Both the position numbers and the translations under genes were made by a program. Shown piece by piece: positions 45,458 through 54,310 of a stretch of 64,000 nucleotides of DNA. Position 1 is the stretch's first letter. Every line of letters begins with the position of its first letter. The notes beneath the pieces were generated by a model. That model ran no database searches. It was not told the origin of the DNA and saw only the letters and a program-made list of their open reading frames with translations. Source of the DNA: Ceratopteris richardii (Eukaryota > Streptophyta > Polypodiopsida > Polypodiales > Pteridaceae); NCBI GenBank assembly GCA_020310875.1, contig CM035407.1, forward strand, positions 225,859,468-225,923,467. Direction: 5' to 3'.

Positions 45458-46300
45458 ATGGCATCAGAGGTCTCAGGCACATCCGATGGATCATGGCCTA
45501 GTGCTAGTCTTCTGAGGAGGAGCTATAACTTGCAAGGCAAAGTCCATTTTGAGATCCGAAAATTTGATGGCACAGACTTTGCTCTATGGAAGAATCAGAT
45601 TAAAGATGTGCTGATTCAAAGGAGGCAATGGAAGCCAGTAAATGGAATTTCAAAGAAGCATGCTGACATGGATGAAGATGATTGGGATGAGTTAGATGAA
45701 ATGGCTAGGTCTACCATTTGCTTGCACCTAGCAGATAATGTTTACTTTACAGTATTAGACTGTGAAAGTGCAGAGGAGCTTTGGAAGAAGTTATGCAATA
45801 CATATGAAAAAGAGACGGCATCAAATAAAGTCTATCTGATGAGAAAATTATATGACCTTCGTATGAAGGACACAAATAGTGTTGCTGCTCATCTAAATCA
45901 GTTTGATGCTATATTCTCTCAATTACAGGCTCAGCAAATGGATATGGATAATGAAAGGAAAGCAGTATTGCTGTTATGCACCTTGCCTTCATCATAGGAT
46001 ACATTTTGCACAGCTATTAGCAATAGTGCACCTGGTGGTAAACTCGTCTATGATGACATATGTGGAGCACTCTTGCATGAGGAGATTCGTAGAAAATCCA
46101 TGGTTGGCACTTAGAGTGGAGATGCATATAATGTTCGTTATCCTTACGAAGGAAAGAATCCACAACGTGGCAGGAGCAAGAACAAGGAAAGGAATGGTCA
46201 ATGGAATAAGAGTAGAAGTAAATCAAGGAAGAGGGATATCGAATGCCATTATTGTCATAAGAAAGGACACATGAAGAAAGACTGTTATGCATTAAAGAAT
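45458..46300 (+). mobile_element. Tork-like gag with CCHC knuckle
   Basis: The gag core has the copia signature IRKFDGTDFALWKNQIKDVL, then CLHLADNVYFTVLDCESAEE and VYLMRKLYDLRMKD. A single CCHC zinc knuckle ends it. Gag forms the virus-like particle in the cytoplasm and the knuckle binds element RNA. Confidence 0.85.
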
Positions 46301-48054
46301 ACTAAAGGTAAAGGACAAAATGTTGATGGGCATGGTAAACAGTTACCTGCACCATCTACTACGACTGTGAAGATTGAAGAAATTAATGCTATTTTTGATG
46401 ATGGGGATGTGTTGACATTTGATAGTACTATGCCATCGGAGGTGCTTATGGCTGATTCTCTTTCCCACACTTGGTTGGTAGATTCTGGTGCTTCTTTCCA
46501 TGTGACAGCACACAAAGAATGGTTCTCTAATTATGCAGTAAAGTCTCTTGGTACCGTGAGACTTAGTGACTCTTACAAGTGTGATGTTCTGGGGATTGGA
46601 GATGTGGCTATGCAGTTCATTGATGGTTCAAAATTTACTATGCATAATGTACGCCATGTACCTCAGTTATCACGTAGTTTGATGTCAGTTGGTCAACTTG
46701 ATGACCTTGGTTACAAGGTGGTCTTCTATGCTCAGTCCTTTCACATATCAAAGGGCAATATGGTTATTGTAAAAGGAGGCAAAGTTGGCTCACTTTATCC
46801 TTTATTTGTATCTCAGAAAGAACACTTATTAGCTGTTACTGATCAGCCTATGACTTGTATTTGGCATGGTTGTTTGGGCCATATATCTCATAGTGGAATG
46901 GAAAATCTTTCTCGTTTTTGCTATTTATCTGTGTTATCTTTCTCCGATTTTTCATTTTGTGAGCATTGTCAATATGGAAAGCAAACCAGAAATGTGCATA
47001 GAATGCACATTGACTCTTCAATTCAACCTTTAGATCTCGTTCATACAAATGTGTGTGGTCCTATGCCCACTAGGTCTTTAGGTGGTTCTCTCTACTTTGT
47101 CACTTTCATAGATGATGCTACTAGAAAAGTTTGGGTATATCCTATCAAATCGAAGGATGAGGTATTCCCCAATTTCAAAAAATGGCTTTCTTCAATTGAG
47201 ACTGAAAAAGGAACTAAGCTTAAGGCTTTACGTTCAGATAACGGGGGTGAGTATACCTCACATGAATTCAGTCTTTTCTGACGTCTAGAGGGATTCGTAT
47301 AAGAGAGTTTACAGCTCCTTATACCCCAGTACAGAATGGTGTAGCTGAGAGGATGATTAGAACTATTCAAGATAGACTAGTCTCTATGTTGCATCATGCA
47401 AACCTCTCACAAGGCTTTTGGGCAGAAGCAATATTGACTGCAGTTCATGTGATTAACCTTTCACCTAGTACGGCCAAAGGTTTGAAAGTGGCACAAGAGT
47501 TATGGACAGGGAAACCACCATATTATGATCATCTTCGAGTTTTTGGGTGTGATGCATATGTTCATATACCAAAGGATCTTAGACCAAAGTTAGATCATAA
47601 GTCAAAGAAATGCATTTTTCTTGGATATGGTCGAAAAGGACAATTTGGATATCGCTTATGGGATCCTGAAACACGGTTAGTGATCAGAAGTAGTGATTTC
47701 ATTTTCAATGATTCTAAGGTGCATAAACAGCCCATTAAGGACGTTGAAGTGAGAAGAGTGGTGTTTCAGGATACTAGTCCTCTAGTTAGCATGCATGAAA
47801 ATGCTGCACATAGGGATGTTCAAGAGAATGTCCATTCAAATCAGTCTGCACATATTCCTGTTCAGCAACCATTGAGACGTTCTGCACATGTCTCACATCC
47901 ACCTGATAGATATGTTCCAGGTTTAGATTTTGTTATGCTGACAGATGTCGGTGAGCCCTCTTGCTACAAAGAGGCTATGCAGATAGAGGATCATGTCAAG
48001 TGGGAGCGTGCCATGAAGAGTGAGTTGGATTTTATTCACAAGAATTGTACTTAG
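46300..48054 (+). mobile_element. Tork-like protease and integrase
   Basis: Aspartic protease with catalytic DSGA (about 46,480), followed by the GAG-pre-integrase zinc region (FCEHCQYGKQTRNVH near 46,965) and the integrase core, with acidic residues in VHTNVCGP, RSDNGGEY and the Glu of GVAER. The post-core region (LRVFGCDAYVHIPKDLRPKL) and a variable linker follow. The order protease-integrase-RT is diagnostic of Ty1/copia. Confidence 0.85.
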
Positions 48055-49505
48055 GATTTGGTACTTTTGCCAAAGGGCAAGAAAGCTTTACCATGTAAAT
48101 GGGTATATAAGCTGAAATTCACATCAGATAGTGCTTCTCCAAAGTATAAAGCACAACTTGTTGCAAAGGGTTTTAAACAACAACATGGTGTTGATTTCGA
48201 GGAAATCTTCTCTCCGGTGGTCAAGATGACTACCCTACGCATGTTGCTTGGATTCATTGCAATGGAGGACTTAGAGCTCATCCAAATGGGTGTGAAAACT
48301 TCTTTCTTGCATGGAGATCTTACAGATGAGATCTATATGGAACAACCAGAGGGTTATGTAGTTCCTGACAAGGAAAGTCTAGTTTGTAAGCTTAAGAAGA
48401 GCTTGTATGGACTTAAACAATCCCCTAGACAATGGTACCAAAAGTTTGATGCTTTTATGAAATCTCAAGGCTATTATCGAAGCAATGAGGATCATTGTCT
48501 CTACACAAAGAGATGCTCAGATGGCAGCTTGATATGCTTGATACTTTATGTCGATGATATGTTGATTGTTGGGAAGTCCTCTTATGATTTGTCAGTTCTC
48601 AAAAAGAAATTGAGTCAGACATTTGATATGAAGGATTTGGGGGATGCCAAACATATTCCTAGCATGCGCATTACTCGTGATATGAGTAAAAGATGCATAT
48701 ACTTGTCTCAAGGTGAGTACATATCCAAAGTACTTCACAGGTTCAATATGCAAGGTGGAAAGGCATTGAGTACACCTTTACCCACATATGTGAAATTGAG
48801 CAAGGATGATTGCCCCAAATCAAATGAGGAAAAGGAATTCACGAACAAAATTCCCTATCAGTCTATTGTTGGTAGTCTCATGTATGCTATGGTAGTTACG
48901 AGAACAGACATTGCATTTGCAGTGGGAGTTGTGAGCAGATATATGTCTAATCCTGTCAAGAAACATTGGGAAGCAGTCAAGATGATTTTGAGATATCTGA
49001 GTGGCACTAAGGACAAGTGCCTATGCTTAGGTAGAGGGAAAGCATCCATTATTGGTTACAGAGATTCTGATTATGCCGGTTGTGTAGACAATCGTAAGTC
49101 CACATCAGGGTACATTTTTCATTTTGTTGGAGGTGCTATCTCTTGGAGATCTTGTCTTCAAGAATGTACAGCTCTTTCCACCACAGAAGTAGAGTATGTT
49201 GCAGCAAGTGAGGCATGTAAGGAAGCATTGTGGATTTCTCGTGTTGCTTGTGATATGGGTTTACCTCAGCATGAACCTCGCTTGCTCAGTGATAGTTAGA
49301 GTGCCATTGCTTTGGCTAAGAATCCGGTCTATCATGTAAAGACCAAGCACACTGAGGTGAGGTATCACTTAATTAGACATTGCTTAGCCACTGAGCGCAT
49401 TATTCTTGAGAAGGTTCACACTCGAGATAATGTTGCAGATTCTTTGACTAAAGCTCTACCACAGGATAACTTTCGACACTGTTGTCACTTGATGGGGGTT
49501 ACTTG
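48055..49505 (+). mobile_element. Tork-like reverse transcriptase and RNase H
   Basis: A long open region with all RT blocks: KWVYKLKFTSDSASPKYKAQ, FEEIFSPVVKMTTLRMLL, MEQPEGYVVPDKESLVCKL and the YVDD catalytic motif near 48,555. RNase H follows (GYRDSDYAGCVDNRKS, LSTTEVEYVAASEACKEAL, HTRDNVADSLTKALP). It is well preserved compared with every other element here. Confidence 0.9.
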
Positions 49506-49930
49506 ATTCTTGATCTTACACAGTCGCTTGTATACTGTGTAACATGCCCATCAGGTGGGAGGTATATTAATTTGTATATTAAGACTCAGGTATTCTTTAT
49601 CATTCTTTATTTTTCTCCCATAGTTACTTTGGCCATGTTGGCCTTTAGTGGGAGATTCTTACCTTTAGTGTCCATGTGAAAGGCCAAATGGCCAGTGGAC
49701 ACTCCTTTTGTATATGTTCTTTAATAAAACATATAGTGGCCTTGTCAGTCACAGACTGTATGTTCGACCGCATTTGTGACACCTAATAAGTTTCTCTTCG
49801 TGCTCCTCTGTGTACTGTGTTTTTTTGTGTATTCTACAGCGTCCCATGCGGAGTACTATGTGCGGCCTCAGGAGCTCGATTTTCTACTTTGAGCATAGAG
49901 TGCACTGTGGTGCATTCCCGTCGAAATACT
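49506..49930 (+). repeat. Probable 3' terminal region/LTR of the Tork-like element
   Basis: Non-coding sequence after RNase H with a purine-rich stretch (aggtgggaggtat near 49,555) where a polypurine tract is expected. Polyadenylation-like ttaataaaacata lies near 49,720. The right boundary is the return of Cop1 leader sequence at about 49,930. No matching 5' LTR is found. Confidence 0.5.
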
Positions 49931-50380
49931 TCAGCAAGTGTAGCAAGACATTTTTCAACACCCTACATAATATTCCACAATGCTTTTGCCACCAATACAT
50001 GATGCATCATATGTGCACACAATGGATAATTAGTATCATTCAAGTTACCCTCAACAACCAACATATGAAATACATCATTGCTTTCAGCCATGGCCAGTGA
50101 CTAAATACCTTGATGAAGAAAAATGATTGTATCTCAAAAAGTTGAATATAAATACCTTGTTGAGCTTCTCTAAACCTCTAGTAGGCTTTGATACAATTGT
50201 ACTCACAAATCAAAACCTATGTATATGTTTAGCGTAAAAGGAAAAATTTGCCATAATTGTTGTGATAGTGGGTCAAAAAGAGATGAGAATATGCCCACCA
50301 ATTTTTATGTGATTCTGAGATTTTTTATTAGAGGGATATGGGCGATACGATAGATGAAGAAAACTGGCTTCGATACTGAT
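49930..50380 (-). mobile_element. Cop1 leader and gag start, minus-strand copy
   Basis: Matches 61.44-61.88 kb in the same orientation: the gag start region (caccctacataatattccac) and untranslated leader (aaaacctatgtatatgttt, gtgattctgaga). A degenerate primer site lies next to the LTR. It is probably the 5' end of the Cop1 copy whose 3' half is at 42.4-44.3 kb. Confidence 0.8.
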
Positions 50381-50609
50381 TGTTGGATTTTGAGGCCTCT
50401 GAAAGCACACAAAGCACACAAAAAAGAAGAATAAGAATTTTTGAGCACAACATAATACAAAATGTATTACCAAGTGAATGTATAAGATAAATGACTCCTT
50501 AGGGTTATAGGCGTATATACATGCCGGTTGAAAAATCCCTAAAGAGGAAAAAAAGTGCCCCAAAGGTCCTAAGTGTGTTCACACACATCACCACTGAAAT
50601 ATATCAACA
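50381..50609 (-). repeat. Cop1 5' LTR (229 bp), best-defined copy
   Basis: On the minus strand it starts TGTTGATATATTTCAGTGG (50,609) and ends CCTCAAAATCCAACA (50,381), giving a 5-base inverted repeat TGTTG...CAACA. The leader side lies at lower coordinates, so this is a 5' LTR. It defines the family LTR length. Confidence 0.88.
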
Positions 50610-50619
50610 ATACCAAGGA

Positions 50620-52742
50620 GGCATCTATTAGCTGAAAGGATGTGTATTACACTTTGCTACCTCTTTTGTTAGGTGGGTATTCGCTGCAATAAGGTGTCAA
50701 TATATTTTGTTTGACACAAAGTTATCCCATCATCAACTTGCATAAACTGAATGCCCAAATAATAATGCAAATTCCCCAAATCTGACATCTCAAATGAGGT
50801 ATGCAAATCAGCCTTAAAATCATCAATATACTTCTCATTAGGACTAGTGAGTAGCATGTCATCAACATAGACAACAATGATCAAAAGCACATAATTTTCA
50901 TGCTTAACATATTAGGTGCTCTCCGTTGGACTATTCTGAAAAGCATGTGAAATCAAGTAGGCATGTATTTCTTCATACCAAGCATGTGGTGCTTGCTTCA
51001 AACCATATAATATCTTTTTCAACCTGCACATTTTTTTTTTCATGCCCTTTTTCCATAAAACCACAGGGCTGATAAACATAGAGTTCTTCATGTAAGTCAC
51101 CATTGAGAAATGCAGTTTTAATGTCCAACTCAAATACGTTCCAACCATGATGAGCAAGTGCACAGGTGCTACGAATAGTAGTCATTTGACATGTAGGAGG
51201 AAAGGTCTCATCAAAATCAATGCCTCTTTCTTGAGCATAATATTTTGCAACAAGGCTACCCTTATACCTATCAACTATTCCATGAGGCTTATGCTTCAAC
51301 TTGTATAATCACTTAGTGGCAATGGCCTTCTTGCCAGGAGGCAAGTCATATAAAGTCCAGCTACTTTCATCATAGCATCATATTTTGATTGCAAAGTAGG
51401 CATATCATTTTTTGAATTTTGTGCTTCATCAAACAAAACAGGCTCATTCTAATCACAAAGACTAGAGGCAGCCATAGCATACCAATCTGATGCAAAAGAA
51501 GCACTATGAGAGCCTGAACAAGTATGATAGGGCAAAGGTGCATCGAATCTGGTATGTCACAAAGTTTGCACCAGCCATTTAGGCATAGCTTTTGCCTCTT
51601 CTATATCAGACCTCTCATCAACAAGTGCATCATGTAAATCTGAATCGGGAATGGAATGATCTCCATCATCATGTGGAACGTGCATAGGCTCAGAAATTGC
51701 CTCATGTGTACCAATACTAGACTATCCACCTCTAAAAAGAGACAGCAAAGTGTCATACACATCTTTGGAGCTAACTGATATCTCCCTAGCACATTAAAGT
51801 AATGGCTGAATTGCACCTTCCACAAAAACAACATCATGGCTAATCAAGTGTGTTTACTCTATGGATGATACAGACGATAGCCCTTGCTTTCTGAACTGTA
51901 CCCAACAAAATTTCATTTCTCTACTTTATCGTCCAATTTCTTGTGTTGTTCTTCAAACACTTATGCATATGCCAAACAACCAAAGACATGTAGATGAGAA
52001 ACATATGGCTTGCAACTATGCCAAGACTCATATGGAGTGATAGATTGCAATGCTTTAGTGGGACACCCATTAAGTACATATGTTGCACACATAACAACCT
52101 CAAGCCAAAAACTATGTGGTAAAGCTTGGCTCTTAACCATACATCTCGCCATCTCCATGATTCACTAGTTCTTTCTTTCAGCAATTCCATTCGGTTGAGT
52201 CACCTGTTCTTTCTTTCAGCAATGCCATTCGGTTGAGTCACATGTTCTTTCTTTCAACAACTCCATTCGGTTCAACAACTCCATTCGGTTCAACAACTCC
52301 ATTCGATTCAACAACTCCATTGGGTTCGGCAACTCCATTCGGTTCAGAAACTCCATTCGGCACTGTACACTGATGTTTTATCCCACATTCAACCATAAAT
52401 GCATTAAAATTAGAAGACATATATTCCCTCGCTTGATCAAATGGAGGGTGCCTGATTTACATGCTGATAGATTTTCAGCCAAAACCAGAAACTATTTGAA
52501 CCACATAAAAACTTTGGACTTTTCTTTCAATGGATATACCTAGGCATGCCTAGAAAAATCATCAATGAAAGTCACGAAGTAAAGGTAGTTCCCAAAAGAA
52601 ACTGTTTGCATATGACCACAAACATCATTGTGAACAAGCCTCAATTTTTAACTAGCTCGAACTAAACTATCTTTTGGGAAGGAGGAACCCTCCATTTGGC
52701 CCAAAATATAGCCTTCACAAACATGTTTACTAGGTGCCTCAC
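50620..52742 (-). mobile_element. Cop1 reverse transcriptase and integrase, minus-strand copy, left part
   Basis: Reverse transcriptase (about 51,300-50,669; YAQERGIDFDETFPPTCQMT, VVYVDDMLLTSPNEKYIDDF), a linker, and integrase (about 52,742-51,920; VECGIKHQCT, CATYVLNGCPTKALQSITPY, YVSHLHVFGCLAYA). It is the continuation of the gag-protease at 60,124-61,877: LARD1 lies between, flanked by a CTCAC duplication of this element's sequence. RNase H and the 3' LTR are missing. Broken in many places. Confidence 0.85.
52180..52365. repeat. Minisatellite inside Cop1 integrase (about 18-bp unit)
   Basis: The unit caacaactccattcggtt is repeated about six times between 52,256 and 52,362. A longer unit with ctgttctttctttcagcaat occurs twice just before it. 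On the minus strand this encodes repeated PNGVVE, an expansion of the normal integrase motif PNGVAERKN. Confidence 0.85.
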
Positions 52743-52890
52743 CATAACAAATTAAGTCTATGATCTAAGGGTCCGGTTGGTTCAGACAAATCTGAAATCG
52801 GACAGCCTTTGATCACCCGTGTGTATGACCAAAGATCTCGAGTTTAAACTTACTAGGAGGTCATGTGCTCTTATGAACAAGTGATCCACT

Positions 52891-52941
52891 TAGCTTAGTA
52901 GTTAAGTCTCAAGGATGTGAAAGAGGTCTTGGGTTCAACCC
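52891..52941 (+). promoter_or_regulatory. tRNA-like Pol III promoter (A and B boxes) in the LARD1 5' LTR
   Basis: TAGCTTAGTAG (52,891-52,901) fits the tRNA A-box consensus TRGYNNARNNG. GTTCAACCC (52,933-52,941) fits the B-box consensus GWTCRANNC. They start 42 bases apart, which is tRNA spacing. Both boxes are kept in the 3' LTR. The context resembles the head of a tRNA-derived SINE. Activity is unknown. Confidence 0.7.
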
Positions 52942-53111
52942 CCATGAGGTACATGGGGAGAGTGTTTTGCCGAAAGAGCTCTAGAACCTTTTAGAAGCAT
53001 CCACTTGAGTTAACTCTGGTTAACTAGGAGACTTGGTGCACATGTAGTTACGTGGTTGATACTTGGATGATTAGTATCCACCTACCCATGAAGGTAGTCC
53101 CCTAGAGACAG

Positions 53112-53121
53112 CTATATATAG
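53112..53121 (+). promoter_or_regulatory. TATA box of the LARD1 5' LTR
   Basis: CTATATATAG is identical in both LTRs (60,057-60,066 in the 3' copy). The flanking gaggcatttggttgggagg is also identical, which marks a conserved Pol II promoter core. Confidence 0.8.
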
Positions 53122-53178
53122 AGGCATTTGGTTGGGAGGAGAGTCATCTCTCTAGCACGTGGTGGGGTAATCTTGCAT

Positions 53179-53190
53179 TGGTATCAGAGC
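53179..53190 (+). other. LARD1 primer-binding site (initiator Met tRNA)
   Basis: TGGTATCAGAGC lies one base after the LTR end. It is a perfect match to the plant initiator-Met-tRNA primer site. Confidence 0.95.
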
Positions 53191-53625
53191 AAGTTTTCAT
53201 GGTGACCTTGGGAGCTCATCATCTTTCTTAAGCTCTCATAGAGTCCTTTTAGGATCCATTATCATCTTCCTCCCAAGTTGGAGCTTCTATGGAAAGCTTG
53301 GTATTTCATCATCTTGTAAAGTTTCTCTTCATCATACTCTGGTGCCCTTCTTCATCTTCTTCGTTTCAGTTTTTTCGTGCGGGTTGTGCAGAGAACATGA
53401 GGCAGAGAGAAGGTCGACGATCGAGTTTTGTAGGTCTATAAAGACATAAAAAACAAAAAGAAAGGGAGGCCATCTGCAAATGGTCATTGGTAGATTTTGA
53501 GCCACGACAATGTAAAGAAACGTCCCTTCTTCTAACCACGAAGGCGAGGGATCTACTGCATTGGAGAAACTACTTATTCAAAACATAAATGCATAATGAA
53601 CTCTATAGATTTTGAGCAAAAAGGC
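53191..53625. other. LARD1 interior, 5' leader, no coding signal
   Basis: Pyrimidine-rich near 53,210-53,370 (catcatctttc, cttcttcatcttcttcg), then purine-rich (agacataaaaaacaaaaagaaaggg). No reading frame is supported. Confidence 0.6.
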
Positions 53626-54310
53626 GATTTGTGCAGAGCGGTAGATCGAGCCCGTGACCTTCCAAGCCGTAGAACAGTGCTCTACCCACCAGAGAAAGTC
53701 GGCTTTGTGAGTTCTCTAAATTTAATCAGGAAATCTTCTGGCGCTGCTGCAGCTTCTTGAGCACAAGCAAAACGGGAGAGGACCGACGACAGATGGGTTT
53801 TGAACCCATGACCTTCTATTGCAGCCATGCTCCCTCATCAAGTAGAGTGAGCGATGTTCATGATAGATCTTTGATTGCAATTTGAATGAAGACCTTGTTG
53901 ATCCCACTGCAGAAGCTTGTAATGTACAAGCAAAAGAAGTAAGGCATCATCAGATGGTGCACTAGGCGGGCTTGAACCCATGTCATCTTCGCTAACTACG
54001 AAGCTCATGCACGTTCTTGAACTCGATTTCTTTCCAATTCTAATCATATCTTCTCATTACGCGTTGCAACGGCTTGCAAATCACTCAAAAAAGCAGATCA
54101 TCAACGCAAACGAGAATCGAACTTCAGACCTCCACTGGATTGTGCTCGTCTGAGCCACTTGACCAAGCTCATTTGTTAGAATATTTGATATACTTATGAT
54201 GTGCCGTGTATTGGAACCTTGTTTATCAGGGACAAAAAAGCAGTTCTTTTGCAGTCAGTGGACATGGGGTTCGATCCCAAAATCTCCCCCGTACGATGGA
54301 AGCGCCACAT
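53626..54310 (-). repeat. Array of five tRNA-like modules inside LARD1
   Basis: Five diverged modules of about 145-170 bases, each with a T-arm-like segment read on the minus strand, at about 53,645, 53,801, 53,973, 54,118 and 54,271. The second contains ATGGGTTCAAAACCCAT, the third GGGTTCAAGCCC and the fifth GGATCGAACCCC. The fourth is the most complete: A box TGGTCAAGTGG (54,155-54,165) and B box GTTCGATTC (54,114-54,122), both perfect and 43 bases apart. The first is degenerate. Acceptor stems are not convincing, so these are not taken as tRNA genes. Confidence 0.65.

Larger units (their letters stand above)
45430..49930 (+). mobile_element. Tork/TNT1-like Ty1/copia element, nearly complete coding region
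   Basis: This is the best-preserved coding element of the window. Plus-strand order: gag (from MASEVSGTSDGSW at about 45,458), CCHC knuckle (CHYCHKKGHMKKDC, about 46,245), protease (TWLVDSGASFHV, about 46,470), pre-integrase zinc motif (CIWHGCLGH), integrase (LVHTNVCGPMPTRSLGGSLY, LRSDNGGEY, GVAERM), reverse transcriptase (KSLYGLKQSPRQWYQKFDAF, LYVDDMLIVG) and RNase H (DSDYAGCVDNRKSTSGYI) to about 49,505. A non-coding 3' part runs to about 49,930. The RT and RNase H sequence resembles the Tnt1/Tork lineage. Broken at only a handful of places, so relatively young. It splits a Cop1 copy. Confidence 0.88.
52743..53177 (+). repeat. LARD1 5' LTR (435 bp)
   Basis: Aligns from end to end with 59,687-60,123. 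The right end ...AATCTTGCA is one base before the primer site. It contains tRNA-type A and B boxes (52,891-52,941) and the TATA box CTATATATAG at 53,112-53,121. Only about 55 bases lie between the TATA box and the LTR end, so U5 is short. Confidence 0.93.

Noticed and set aside
52180-52365. CRISPR-like array
   Set aside because: It is a direct minisatellite of 18-base units with no unique spacers, inside a plant element's coding region.
53626-54310. A cluster of real tRNA genes
   Set aside because: T-arm-like segments are good, but I cannot pair acceptor stems or place convincing anticodon arms, and the modules are diverged.
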